From the NCBI GenBank assembly GCA_917880885.1, contig OU862910.1, positions 21,340,710 through 21,404,709 on the forward strand: 64,000 bases of DNA. Reading direction: 5' to 3'. Below are positions 34,490 through 45,785 of this stretch, piece after piece. Below the pieces are notes generated by a model, which was not told where the DNA came from, did not search any database, and was given only the letters and a program-made list of their open reading frames with translations. The first letter of the stretch is position 1; the number at the start of each line of letters is the position of its first letter. The stretch comes from Limnephilus marmoratus (lineage: Eukaryota; Arthropoda; Insecta; Trichoptera; Limnephilidae). The translations under genes were made by a program, and so were the position numbers.

Positions 34490-34565
34490 GTGGCAATAGC
34501 GAAATTGGTTAACGCGCACATCCCGGTTAGACGAGAGGTCTGGGTTTGAGTCCCAGTTGCGACCA
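34490..34565 (+). tRNA. tRNA-like sequence (SINE head or tRNA pseudogene)
   Basis: Acceptor arms GTGGCAA and TTGCGAC pair at six of seven positions. The A box TAGCGAAATTGG and B box GGTTTGAGTCC are intact, and the T arm CTGGG-TTTGAGT-CCCAG pairs perfectly. The D stem GCG/CGC is present. The anticodon stem does not pair well in any register I tried, so no anticodon can be assigned. The intact promoters with a decayed anticodon arm suit a SINE head or pseudogene rather than a working tRNA. Confidence 0.55.
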
Positions 34566-35224
34566 TTGTCTGTTTTTGTTTGTCTGTGTCTTGTTCTCTT
34601 TCATGTTTTCGTTTAGATTATTATTGTTATCTTCTTCTTCAATCTTTTTAAATAATTTTTTCATTTATTATCCAAAATATGTTCTGTGAAACTGATTCTA
34701 TTTATAGATGTTAGCTTTACTTTGATATTTTAAAAACCACCTGAATAAATGCGAAAATAATAGGTAAAAATTTCAGAACTAACATAAATATACATAACGA
34801 GATTCTTCTTCAAGCGCACCTAACGATTAAGTAATTATTTGCAATTTCGTACTAACCAGTTTCCGCTTATTAGTTCTAATAACTTTAATGTAATGTTTTC
34901 CGGTGATTTATTGACATTTTTTATAATGTTGTTTTGAATACTCTAGTGGCCTACAATGCCCAGGCATCATCGCCGAAATTTGAATAAAATTCATAATGCC
35001 AAAAAATGTGTCATCAGAAATAATTTATTCAGAAAGTAAGAGTTTGTTTGAGTACCGATTGAAGATTTTTGATGTGAAGACCAAAATGTGTGACGAAAGT
35101 GTGGCTTTGTAGCCAGGGTTTTTACAATACATAATGAATTATGTAATAACACATGATCATCTAACTTATGTTTTGACACATCAAATCCCGACTTATTCAT
35201 ATAAAGGAACTAAATTGGCTAACA
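34566..35224. other. No gene seen
   Basis: AT-rich. It could include the body of a SINE headed by the tRNA-like sequence, but no second copy was found in the window. Confidence 0.4.
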
Positions 35225-35480
35225 GTGAAACAGATGCTGACCTTGAACACGATGCTATTTATCCATAAAATAATAAACAATCTGTTACTTATAAAATATA
35301 TATATATTTACAACATGGACATAACACAAGAGCGTGCAAGAAAATCAGGCTACAAAAAAGGACAAAGCGAATACGCAGAACAGTTTACGAAGCTTCGACC
35401 AATGATGTTATGAAAGACGCTACCAGAAACTTTAAAGTCCGCACCAATTGGAAAGTTCAAGATGTATTGTAGGAGCTACA
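35225..35480 (+). pseudogene. Decayed LINE ORF2 tail
   Basis: KQMLTLNTMLFIHKIINNLL at the start, then frame-shifted HNTRACKKIRLQKR and a D-V-K-D-A-T-like end (DVMKDATRNFK), follow the order of CR1/Jockey-type C-terminal regions. Frame changes and stops show it is dead. Confidence 0.4.
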
Positions 35481-36159
35481 TACATAAATCCAGAAAAAAT
35501 ATAGTTTGCAATATGAAATATTATAATTAATTAGCAATTTGTAAACTTAAATGTACAAATTTCTAAAATAAAAAAACATATTCGAAAAGTCAGTACGACA
35601 AAAATATCACTGCAGACAGCCAAAGGAGAAATCAACGATCTAACAAACATATTTTTACAATATTAGAGAGATATTAAAGGCAAGCATTAATTTGTCAAAG
35701 TGATTCCACAACTAACGATCTGCCCTCGTTTGTTATGGGTACATATTTTATACATATTTTTAAACTCCTATCAAAAACAATTTTACATAAAGCCATGACT
35801 TGGCGGTTAGCGTCATAAACAGGGCAGGATTGGATCTCCAACAGCGCAGGTGAAAGAGCTACCAGGGCGTAAAATCGTAAAAGGCGGAAATCTTTACCAA
35901 AATTAGTAAAAAACGCTTTATATGTGCAATTCAAATATCCCATGTGTATTATTGTAATTTTGACTTCAGACTTTGTTGCATTATTTGTAATTAAATCATT
36001 AGCATCTAAGATAATAATACGACTGGTATGCATCTTGACAAAACAAATGTGTATCACGTAATAAGGAATGACTGCGCAGCGTTTTTCATACAAAACTTAA
36101 TTTCAGATTAGAGGCCAAAATACCCAACCAAATTTCAATTATTTTAATATTATTCATAA
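35481..36159. other. No confident gene; 132-codon minus frame
   Basis: The minus-strand frame 36093-35695 is open for 132 codons (MYEKRCAVIPYYVIH start; a later CPVYDANRQVMALCK). I recognise no family, it has no evident splice sites, and its base composition is like the background. It is recorded only because it is among the longer unassigned frames. Confidence 0.25.
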
Positions 36160-36925
36160 CTAGCTGGTCCCGGCATGCGTTGCTATGCCATTTAATAAAG
36201 AAATTGTTTCTCCCTGAGTGTCCTTTCCCATTCGTCCCGTTCCCCTACCGCCTCACCTTCTTCTTCTGCGTCCTCTTCCCCTCTCGCGTTCCCACTCCAT
36301 CACCTCCACCTTCCCTCTCCCCACTCCACTCCCCCCCCCTTCCCCCATCCTGCGAACCCCCCTCCTGAGTTCCCCTCCCCCCTCATACGTCCCCTTCCCC
36401 TCCCGCGTTCCCCTTCCACCTTCCCCGCCTTCCCTCTTCCCTTTCCCGCTCCCTCGTCCCGCCAACCCTCCTCCCGCATTCCATATATTCAATCATAGTA
36501 CATTCAGTTTTTAATAAGTTTGATTAAGTTCAATTTCCATTTTTCATGTATATTAAATTTGGTACCTAACATAGGTACCTATTTAAAGTATCTCACATTC
36601 TTGATTCGATTCAAACTATTAGGGGAGTACCTACTTTAAATGAATTTATCAACTTAAAGATTTTCAAAAATAGAATCCTGAATTAACAATCATTGTTTTG
36701 CAAAATGTCATTCTCAAACACGCGAACTGTCAAACGTGCGATAGTCGTTAGGTTTTCTGAAATTATCTAATTTTCTGCGCAATTTTCTTAATTTTTCTCT
36801 CCGTAAGAACCATCTTCGTACTTCAAGGAATATTCTAAAAAAAGAATTAGCGAAATCGGTTCAGCTGTTCTCGAGATTTGCCCTTAGCAACACATTCAGC
36901 GATTCATTTTTATATATAAGAAGAT
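36160..36925 (+). repeat. Repeat family H, copy 2, with long C-rich tract
   Basis: CTAGCTGGTCCCGGCATGCG at the start, TTTCTCCCTGAGTGTCC next, and a strongly polarised C/T tract at about 36220-36480 (runs such as CCTTCCCCTCCCGCGTTCCC). It then has TTAGCGAAATCGGTTCAGC and the end TATATATAAGAAGAT. The Pro/Ser-rich frames over the tract (and the Gly/Arg/Glu-rich frame on the other strand) are composition artefacts, not genes. Confidence 0.75.
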
Positions 36926-37800
36926 TATTTTTTCGAACAAGGAATGTAGTAAATGTCTGGGACCTATGCCAGCTACTTAATATTAATTTTTATCAGTTAG
37001 GTTGGATATTTTGGTCTCAAATCCTAAATTAAGTCTTGTATGAAAAAATCCACGCTGCCGTTCCCCTTAACCCCTCAGGCTAATTTATTCGGCTTTCGGA
37101 ACAACTCGTTTAGGTATCATATAAAACGTTGTGTCTCCCTTACTATAATGGTTAGAAATACGATTTAAACGGTTTAGAAAGAGAAAACTTATATTCAAAA
37201 CTAAAAATTAACCACAAAATGATTAAAATGTACACTTTTATGAATCAAAAGTTTCCCGACGCAATTTGAAAAAAAATGAAACTTTGGGAATTTTTTATTA
37301 ATTGTTTTTTCATGAATCGACAAAAAAAAATGAGTTGACGATAACGTTTATAATGCATTTGCCTAATAAAATATGTGTGTGTTTTAATTTAAGTTTAAAA
37401 AACGCCAGGTGAGCCATTTTAAAAACTTTTTATGTTTGCATTAAAAATTTAATACTTCAATATTTATATGTTCATTTCGAACTGCAATTTTGAAAGCGTA
37501 CTTTATCACATTTCAAAACCAGTTTTCAGTTTTTTGGATGCTTTCAGAAATATCCTATTTATTTGGATTTTGTTGCAAAGCCGAAATACGTTGACCTTCC
37601 GACAAAATAGGCCCGAGTGGTTAATTGACTGAACGCAGAGAAGACCTGTTTTATCTTGACCATTTGGCATTTCATCTGTATTTAAATTTATTATAAGTTC
37701 CGTTTTTGTTTCTGAAATCTGCTGCATCTATTTTATTATTTAAGCAAGACTTACTTTGACCAGTCGACTAACTTTAACTATGTGACTAATTTTAAATGAG
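36926..37800. other. No gene seen
   Basis: AT-rich. The 73-codon minus frame at 37506-37727 has no domain. Confidence 0.4.
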
Positions 37801-37990
37801 TTTTTTTTTTCAAGAAAGACAAACATTCCCGGGTTACGAATTACCTAACAATGTTTAAAAATCTCCTACTACCACCACAGAAAACCGAAAATGTTGCATG
37901 TGTTGTGATGGAGGACTTAGCCAGCCGAAGAATCGAACAAGCGACGCCCAGGTGGGACCCAAACGCTATGCCCACTCAACCACTGACCGG
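37801..37990 (-). mobile_element. tRNA-derived SINE, copy 4
   Basis: On the minus strand: GGTCAGTGGTTGAGTGGGCA (A box), GTTCGATTCTTCGGCTGGC (B box region), the TCCTCCATCACAACACATGC body, a GTGGTGGTAGTAGG block and GGTAATTCGTAACCCGGG near the tail. Head and tail are both present. The plus-strand frame at 37851 is a shadow. Confidence 0.8.
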
Positions 37991-38845
37991 CTATTCAATA
38001 TTATGGTACATACCTGCCAGACTAAAACCAAAAAACAGGCGATTCTAGACCGGTGACGTCACGTACGATCTCTGGGGTTTCAATACATAGCGGGCAGTGA
38101 GAGCTTCCCTAAATTTGAATTATTTACTCCTATATATAGAATATAAAATATAAAAAGATCCGGTCCTGCTCTCAGTAACGCAGAAATAAAACACCTCCAC
38201 ACATAACGCGGGCACAGAGTTAAATTATCACCATATGCATGCGAGTATTTGAAATAGTATCGGGTTTGGCATCGAGTATTGGCAATAATTTTTTAAGCCT
38301 CTGAACCATAACCGGCATATTTGCGCTGGCCATTATTTCTCAATGATCCTGCTTCGATGACGGTTTTGCAGGCCATGTAAAAACCTTGGGGTTTTTCACA
38401 TTTGTGTTGGTAGGTACAGCGTCATCAGCGCCTGTGCAACGATCAGATTGCATACTACCTCCACACATTATTATTAGAGTAGGAGAGTCATCAAATTATA
38501 GATGGAAATCATGCGAAAATCGAAAAATATCAGTTAATTCCGAAATAAATTGACGAAATTGAATTTAAAAATTATAAATGATTATATATTTAGTATATTT
38601 GTGGAAATTTAAAGACTGGGAAATACACTCAGTATCGCAATAGTGTAAGACGACCATTCTGATTTCTTTAACTCTGTATTTCCTTATCCTTATCCTATTT
38701 TCCTCTTACCCTACTCTACACCAAAAAAAAATATTTTAAGATATGTATAATAAAACTTCATCTCCAATAACTTTAACATAGAAGACCTTTTTGGCATGGT
38801 TTAATTTAACTTTGTATTTATGTATCTCTAAGTGTAAGTTATGTA
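37991..38845. other. No gene seen
   Basis: No recognised frame or repeat. The stretch contains GACGTCACGTACG near 38055, but no promoter context can be shown. Confidence 0.4.
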
Positions 38846-39080
38846 TAGTGTGAGAAAATATATGATGCAAATGTGAATGGAAGAAGTCGCCCGAGGAAGA
38901 CATGGCACGATCAAGTGAATCAGATACTTGAGTCGGGCCATGTCAAAAGTCAGAATAATAGTATGTATGCGACGATATATTAATGTGAGTGGGGCAAAGA
39001 GCGTGTGCCAAGATCGAGTTGTTTGGCGGTCCGTCCTCTTTGCCTACCCTTGCGGGGAAACGGCGTGATAGTTAGTTGTA
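38846..39080 (+). pseudogene. LINE 3' end fragment (GTTA-tail family)
   Basis: Shares GAAGACATGGCACGATCAAG, GGGCCATGTCAAAAGTCAGA, GTGTGCCAAGATCGAG and CCTTGCGGGGAAACGGCGTG with 11815-12293 and 7637-7828. It ends in a short GTTAGTTG. Only the extreme C-terminus and 3' UTR are present. Confidence 0.75.
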
Positions 39081-39733
39081 TTTATGTATAAGCGTTTGTC
39101 TCTTTTACAAATAAATAAATAAAAATTTCCTATTTTTTTTTCATTATTAGTAGGTAGGTACTTTCGTATTAAAAATATAAAACAAAAGTAAGTAATGAGA
39201 ACCCACTAAGGAACTGCAGGTGTTTGGGTAATATAACCAAAAATTGCCAAGTTGTAGGATCAATGAAATGTTGATTGAAATGGCTGGTTGAAATTTGGTA
39301 TCCATATCTGAATAGCCAGGTACTTACCCACCTTCCTCTTCCCCGTCCACTTTTTATTCCCACTACTTTTAGCCTCACAACAAATTGGAGATGTCATAGT
39401 CTTACTAGCTATAATGACAGACGGATTGGAGCATTTGGGACTCTTTTGAGGTACTAACATAAAAAAATCTCAACAAGAGTTGCGCCGAACACAAGACCAA
39501 AACGCGCTGCTTCCATACATTATATTTTAAATATGTTATATACCTTCAGAAAAGCGAATACCAGTGAAAATTTAAAAGTTGGTTTTTAAAGTAAAAATAA
39601 AACACACCGTAAAACTTTTGAACTAACCATAAATACAAGGTAGTTAAAAAACCTTCTAAAACTACTTCTCCTTTCTTTCTTACAAAACATTCAAATTAAG
39701 ATGATCGTATACACTCGTTGTCCCTTTTTCGCT
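39081..39733. repeat. Mostly unassigned; small repeat K near 39300-39460
   Basis: The segment ATCTGAATAGCCAGGTACTT, a pyrimidine-rich CACCTTCCTCTTCCCCGTCC, CCTCACAAC and TTGGGACTCTTTTGAGG recurs at 43905-44045 (GAATAGTCAGGTACTCTCC through CAGTTGGGACTCTTGTGC). In part it also recurs at 62710-62760. The rest of this stretch shows nothing recognisable. Confidence 0.5.
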
Positions 39734-40112
39734 AAGGAGCCGTTCGCACACGCCGAGCATTTTAGTCAAGTAGAGAGTATATTAGTAACTAAACCCGTAC
39801 GACCATCACAATTTTAGTATAGTGGGTTAGTCTGATCTTTAGTAGATTCAATCCATTTCGTTCTATCTTTCGGGCGAGTAAGGAGCAGCGAGTAGTATTC
39901 TAAAATTATTTATTTATGCTGCTATTAATCTCTTTTCGTGTCCGTAGTTTATTTATTTTCATCTTACTAATTTATTCTTCCACCTCTTCTAAAATAAGCA
40001 TTAAAATCAGCTTATTTAGCTTTACTTTAATGCGCCTCGGTCTGTTCATCTTCCAATGCGCCACTTATGTACTCTCTACTTGATTGTAATGCGCCGTATG
40101 CGAACGGTTTTC
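39734..40112. mobile_element. TIR-bounded element (MITE-like), ~380 bases
   Basis: The left end GGAGCCGTTCGCACACGCCG...TCAAGTAGAGAGTAT (39736-39780) and the right end GTACTCTCTACTTGA...GCCGTATGCGAACGG are inverted partners over about 40 bases with several mismatches. There is no frame inside. The ends resemble those of small non-autonomous DNA elements, but the superfamily is unproven. Confidence 0.6.
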
Positions 40113-40568
40113 AGTTAGTTTCAAGTGGCAAGTATACTCGCTACTTGACTTACTACTTGTTCAATGCGAACAAGACATTACCGATGAAAATACTAAACAG
40201 ATAAAATGCTGTTTCTCAGTGACGTTTGGCAAAGACATCATTATCTGAAGTATACAAGTATACAATCGTATAATTTCAAAAAGTTTGAGCGCCTGTAACA
40301 TTCCTATGACGACGGCACGACAGAAACAAAAAAAATCATAAAACGTGTGTTGTTTATCACAATAATGCTGCATCTCTTACCCACTAGAAAATAGTGAGAT
40401 AGACGATGGAACAAACGATATACGTATGTCTGCTTCCCCCATAGGAAATATGCAATTATTATCAGTAATATCACACATCCCTCACTTGCATTAAAGAAAG
40501 GAGTCGCCGCGCCTTGAAGTTGTCAATAAAATTTTTAGAGCAGCCTGTAGGCTGTAGGCATAGAGATA
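40113..40568. other. No gene seen
   Basis: Short stretch between two DNA elements with no recognised content. Confidence 0.4.
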
Positions 40569-41511
40569 TTAGGTCATTACATATGAAATTGGCGTTTTGC
40601 CGTACTGGCAACTTTGATCTCAAATATCTTCTCTTTGGTTAGGTTAGGAATTCCAAATTCAAATTTGTACAGCTATTTACTCATATATTTGCGTTTCGAA
40701 AATTATAATTCATTTGTTTTTTCCTTAATTGTTTTTTTTCTTTGCGTCGCTTAGTTTACAAAATGGAAAACTTGAAAATCGCGTTATTTACGAGTACGAG
40801 TCGTGGCACCAGTGCTGCAGAAACGGCTTGAAGGATTAATGATGTGCATGGCGACGATGCCGCAAAAGAAAACACAGTGCGTTTTTGGTTCTAACGTTTT
40901 CGTTCTGGAAATTTCGACCTGCAGAACAAGCCCCGTGGACGGCCGGAGACCAAGTTGATAATGAAGAATTGAATGCTATTGTGGAAGCGGATCCATCGCA
41001 AACCACATCCGAGTTAGCTGCAGGCTGCGGTGTTAGTGATAAAACTGTTTTAATCCATTTGAAGCAAATTGGGAAGGTGAAAAAGCTTGAAAGGTGGGTA
41101 TCTCACGAACTAAGTGAAGCAAATCAACAAACGCGCGTTAGAACGCTAGACCACACACTGCAAAACAAACGGCTACCAAATTAGAGGAGCTTCAATTGGA
41201 ATGTCTAAGACATCCACCGTACTCTCCGGACCTTGCCCCGACAGATTACCATTTTTTTCGAAATTTGGATAACTTCTTGCAAGGGAAAAAATTCAACTCC
41301 GATGGGGCAGTCCAAACCTTCAAAGATTTTATTGATTCCCGTCCGAATGGTTTTTTTAGTAAAGGGATCGATGAACTACCTATGAGATGGCAAAAGTGCC
41401 TATCTATGCACTAATGGTACATACTTTGACTAAATAAATATATTATATTTTTAAAAAATCGACTTTATGTTCCTCCCATACAAAACGCCAATTTCATATG
41501 TAAGGACCTAA
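40569..41511 (+). mobile_element. mariner element, internally deleted
   Basis: Terminal inverted repeats TTAGGTCATTACATATGAAA at the left and the complement of TTAGGTCCTTACATATGAAA at the right differ at one of the first ~30 positions. TA flanks both ends (40567-40568 and 41512-41513). Length is 943 bases, shorter than the ~1.3 kb usual for mariner because the middle of the transposase is missing. A fragment of the same family lies at 43721-43893. Confidence 0.9.
40763..41414 (+). pseudogene. mariner transposase, broken and internally deleted
   Basis: Starts MENLKIALF at 40763. The HTH region contains in-frame stops (near 40829 and 40892) and a one-base shift near 40955 between RGRPETK and VDNEELNAIV. 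The DNA-binding part continues with DPSQTTSELAAGCGVSDKTV and HLKQIGKVKKLERWVSHEL. Then a deletion joins it to PHTAKQTATKLEELQLE, HPPYSPDLAPTDYHFF and ELPMRWQKCLS. In mariner the catalytic triad is D-D-34D: the third Asp region (SPDLAPTD) remains, while the segment with the first two is gone. It is not functional. Confidence 0.85.
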
Positions 41512-41513
41512 TA

Positions 41514-41904
41514 TATGCCAGTAGGTAAAGTTTTTAAAGTAATTCCGGATAATGCAAAAGAACCACTTTAATAAAATATCCTGGTTTGATCATTTCATTA
41601 TCATTCAAAGTATGTGACTTCGTCGTCTAATTAATATAAAATAATTAAATATTTAAATTTATTCTTTTGTTTACTTTATGTGCAAGTATTTTTACATTTT
41701 GTCAAGGCAAGAGTGATTCAAGAGGAAGACATAGTGTCGTCCTTGTGACAGACCACCATTTCGAATTGAAAAGTAGTTTTTAATAGCTAATTGTCGTAGT
41801 AGTGCATAATAAATAGACCTAATAAGCCAGGATCTCTCGACACTCTTCTCATCATTTCTTCTTTCCGTTCACCATACTTATTCTACCGTTCACTATAAGT
41901 ATTT
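41514..41904. other. No gene seen
   Basis: AT-rich spacer between the mariner and a SINE. Confidence 0.4.
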
Positions 41905-42089
41905 TTTTTAAGATATACATACATTTCCGGGTTACGAATAACCCAACAATATTTGAAAATCTCCTACTACCATCACAGTAAGCGGAAAAAGTTCCTTATG
42001 TCATGATGGAAGACTTAGCCAGCCGAGGAATCGAACACGGGACGCATGAGTGGGACCCAAACGCGATGCCAACTCAGCCACTGACCTGT
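41905..42089 (-). mobile_element. tRNA-derived SINE, copy 5 (best promoter boxes)
   Basis: On the minus strand, CAGGTCAGTGGCTGAGTTGG carries an A box close to the TRGCNNAGYNGG consensus, and CCCGTGTTCGATTCCTCGGC carries a B box matching GWTCRANNCC. The body has GGCTAAGTCTTCCATCATGA, GATGGTAGTAGG and GGGTTATTCGTAACCCGG, then a T/A-rich tail. This is the best reference copy in the window. Confidence 0.85.
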
Positions 42090-43720
42090 CATTTTATGTA
42101 AGATTGCTTATAGTACACGCCAAACTTTAATACAAGCCGAATTCGTCACAAAATGTCGCTACTTTCTTCGGTAAGATGCATAGGGACGTGTCCTTCCTAA
42201 ATATAAGTTTCCCAAATTTTGAAAGATTGGTGGTAATACTCAGTTGTATCAAGCGGCTGTATTTTATATTTATATGACGTCATCGCCCGACCCGGTTACT
42301 TTGTCGCGGTGACTAGCCATCACTGATTGACACGTTGACAGTGGATACAAGGAACGGGCTAATTTTGGAACTAGTTCCAAATTGCAGTATTGGATTTATA
42401 AAATGATCACCAACACTAACTGGGCGATGCCGAACCAAAAGCCGCGCGCAGACTAGTACTTACTATCAATAGAGAAAAATCTGTGTCATTGTCGCCCATT
42501 GTCGCTTTCACACTGCAAGCGTTTGACATTATTTTTAATGTTGACGCCGCGCCGGAGCATTTTGCTTGCAGCCACTGAACTACTGAAATATCTACATAAA
42601 ATCCCTGGAAATGTGATAAAATTGATTTGAAAGAAAACTTATGTCGCCAATTTATATAAAACCTTTTGACCCTTAGGCTCCATTCAGATCAATATAATTG
42701 TTAATCAACTCAAAAAATAATTATATTTGAAAATTTATAATAAATTTCAGCATAAGAAATGAAAAACAGATTTTTTCCGACACAAACACTCCCACAGTGC
42801 TTGCAACAGACTAAAATAAAAAATAAGCAATTTAGGTCTTTTATGGCTTTAATTGGCTAGGAAAAGAAACAGGGCTACAATTATTACTTATTACTATACG
42901 AAGATCGAACCCTAGCACAGTCGATCGATAAGGATTGTATCGATAACTTTCGGTAAGTTTTCATCATTCTCTAGGGCAACTGCAAATCGCTAACACACAA
43001 ACAACGGTTGATGCCGAAAACACTTATTATTTGTACAGTGTTATTTATTCGTTGGCGATCTGCAGTCACGCTAGGGAACGCTGAGAAGTTACCTAAAGTT
43101 ATAGATGAACGTGCGACCGTGCTAGGGGACCAGGGAGTTTGAACAGGAAATTGTTTATTTATACATAGATCAAGTACCTACAAATATTTGCTAGCAAAGC
43201 GTTTATTTTCTTCATAATAATACAAATAACACAAAAGGAACTGCCGTCCTCTCCTGCCATTGTCATAAAATATACGAGTACCCACAGACAAAATAATAAT
43301 AGGTTTCGCATCAAAGAACATGATTCTTAGTAAAAATATTTTAAGAATCCGTCAATATACAAATTGAGAAACTTTTAGTTTTCGATCTTTCGATTACCAC
43401 ATTACTTTCGATAACTACATTTTTGCCGATGTTCTTACGATTTTAATTACATTTTTGCTGATGATAACAAGTCTGTTGCAGAATAGATTAAATATAATCG
43501 ACGTTTATTAATTATGATATTATCTAATGTCAGTTTTATTTTAGTTTATCAAGGTTTAGTTTATAAAGTGTAAACGTAAGTAGGAATCCATGGGTAATAA
43601 ATGTTCAGCAAGAAGTATTATATGACGTCTTTTAGTTAAAGGGTCTTAATTGCGATGTGATTTAACTGTGTATTAACTGTATATTAAATATGTATTAACT
43701 GTACCTATATATATGAAACT
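42090..43720. other. No gene seen
   Basis: About 1.6 kb without a plausible exon or recognised repeat. TATCGAT-type words occur near 42937-42952. Possibly intergenic. Confidence 0.4.
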
Positions 43721-43893
43721 ACTACGTATCTATAAAATTGGCATTTTGTATGGGAGGAACATAAAGTCGATTTTTTTTAAATATAATATATTTCTTTAAC
43801 CAAAGTATGTACCATTGCTATCTATGCACTTTTGCCATCTCATAGGTAGTTCATCGATCCCTTTACTAAAAAAACCATTCGGACCTAAACGTT
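43721..43893 (-). mobile_element. mariner 3' end fragment
   Basis: On the minus strand it encodes NGFFSKGIDELPMRWQKC followed by IDSNGTYFG, then ends in ATGTTCCTCCCATACAAAA and a decayed terminal repeat, the same 3' end as 40569-41511. The variant last codons (CIDSNGTYFG) are closer to the usual mariner C-terminus than the truncated CLSMH of the other copy. Confidence 0.8.
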
Positions 43894-44045
43894 GGTTTTG
43901 TGGCCAGATCTGAATAGTCAGGTACTCTCCAATCATCTTTTTCCAATCTCCATCCCCTTCCCTTCCCCTTTGCAGTCTCACAACATACAGCCCTATTCCC
44001 ACTTAATCCGTTCAGTTGGGACTCTTGTGCAGTGTTCACAAATAA
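43894..44045. repeat. Small repeat K, copy 2
   Basis: Shares ATCTGAATAGTCAGGTACT, the TCTCCATCCCC-type pyrimidine tract, CTCACAACA and GTTGGGACTCTTGTGCAG with 39300-39460. Its minus-strand reading (GEYLTIQIWPQN) is a short repeated peptide also seen, altered, at 39260-39460 (GKYLAIQIW). Function unknown. Confidence 0.5.
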
Positions 44046-44636
44046 AAGTAAAAATTAAATAAAAACGAGGCAAAATAAATAAAATATACGAGTTTAAAAT
44101 AATAAACTTATAAGCAGGTACTTCTTAACAAAAAGTTGACATTATTTTAAAAAAGAAATTAAAATGTTTACATGTTTGTCCTGCTAGGTAATTATTATCA
44201 CGAGTAGCTCTTTCGCCATTTCGAAGGCATTATCAAAGGTGGTGAAAAATACAACATAGCACGATGTTATTAAACTATATTATTCTGTGTACCTACATAG
44301 CATTTTGTTTTTCAGATGCAAATCCGCATAGGCTTTGTATTTTCCAACTTGACCTGCTTTTTATGCTTAGTTGTTAGTTTGTGAACAAAATGTTCGTATC
44401 TATATAAATAAATAATATAACAAAAATGTTACATTGCATACAATATTCATACTCATTAATCAACTGCACAGCACATATAATTTTCTATTGTTGATTGGTG
44501 GGTCGGTAGTAGCAAATTGTTAGTTTGTACGTGATTTTTTGTTGAAGGTTAATATGATTAAATTTCAATAGTTATAATGAGGTACTAGACATACAAAAAT
44601 GTTCGAGATGATTTGTATAAATAAGTTTATACATAT
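44046..44636. other. No gene seen
   Basis: AT-rich; no recognised content. Confidence 0.4.
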
Positions 44637-45164
44637 ATCAGGGAATGCCTAGCAATTGATCCATTCAGGTCACCACACGTAATCAAAATACTGTATGTCT
44701 CTTTTGTTCGCTCAATATTAGAATTCGGATCAGTCATATGGAATCCCCAATACAAAGTTAATATTGAAAGGTTAGAAAGAATTCAAAAAAAGATACTGAT
44801 ACACCTAGACTTTAAATCCTTTCGAACATCAGAAAGCCTAAAAGACTCATTAACATTCCATAATTTATCAACCTTAGAAGATAGAAGAAATATATCCGAC
44901 CAGAAATTTCTATTCAAAATTATTAACAACGTTGTTGACAACAACTATCTTCTGGAACACATTAATTTCCACTGTCCAATAAGAAACACAAGGTCAAACC
45001 AACTATTCCACATACCACACTCAAAAACAAATTACACACAACATTCATTTCTCCGAAGGACGTGCACAAAATACAATGATATCTTTTACGACGCTGATAT
45101 TTTCCATTTGTCCTCAGGCCAATTTATTAAATTCATAATAGAAAAAATCAAAACAAATTGTTAA
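44637..45164 (+). pseudogene. LINE ORF2 C-terminal region (CR1/Jockey-type), long open remnant
   Basis: About 175 codons are open from 44637 to the TAA at 45162-45164, without an initiating ATG. The order is RECLAIDPF, LYVSFVRSILEFGSVIW, ERLERIQKKIL, a FLFKIINNVVDNNYLL segment, and a tail with RRTCTKYNDIF. This is the region downstream of the reverse-transcriptase core in Jockey/CR1-type LINEs. The catalytic part is absent. A separate (AAT)n piece at 45207-45240 resembles the tail of the CR1-like copy at 5092. Confidence 0.8.
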
Positions 45165-45522
45165 TTATGAACTCTCCACCCCTGCTGCATGTTTTCCTTC
45201 TTTTTATAATAATAATAATAATATTTGGATGATTTACATATCCCACATGCTTTCATTTGTGTATTTTTTTTTTCATTTCTGTTGTACAAATATATATTTT
45301 TTCTTTTTTCTATCACTTTATTTTTTTCTTTTATGTTTTAATCTATGTTTATAAATATATATTATAAATTTTAGCGGAAACTTCGCTGGTTAATGCAACC
45401 ATGTATTATATGTTACTCTATTATGAAAATATGTATAACTCTTTGTTTCCTTAATAAACTAAAAATAAAAAAAAAAATAATAAAAAAATAAAAAAAATAA
45501 GTTCATCTCCGATTTATAATAA
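45165..45522. other. LINE 3' UTR and low-complexity DNA
   Basis: Contains the (AAT)n tract with TATTTGGATGATTTACAT (45207-45240), then T- and A-rich runs. No gene. Confidence 0.45.
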
Positions 45523-45785
45523 ACTAGCTGGTTCCCGGCATGCGTTGCAATGCCGTATTAAAAAAATACAGTGTTTCTCCCTGAATCACCTTTCCTGTGC
45601 ATCCCCGTTCCTCAACCGCGTCTCCTTCCTTAGCTTTACAAATTATAGCCTATATGCTATTCTGACGTATGAGCTACATTATAGTAAAGTTTCATTAAAA
45701 TCCTTTCAGTAGTTTTTGCGTGAAAGAGTAACAAACACACATACATACACACACACATTTGAGGCGCTTTTTACGAAAACAAAAA
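45523..45785 (+). repeat. Repeat family H, copy 3 (short)
   Basis: CTAGCTGGTTCCCGGCATGC and TTTCTCCCTGAATCACC match copy 2 and the inverted copy at 47352-47964. It lacks the long C-rich tract and ends in a (CACA)n-rich stretch near 45735. Confidence 0.65.

Noticed and set aside
35695..36093. 132-codon minus-strand frame as a host gene
   Set aside because: No family, no splice signals, and background-like composition; recorded only as an unassigned stretch.
36218..36514. Proline/serine-rich frame and its Gly/Arg/Glu-rich shadow on the other strand
   Set aside because: Both are direct products of the pyrimidine tract of a family H repeat; similar frames appear over every such tract.
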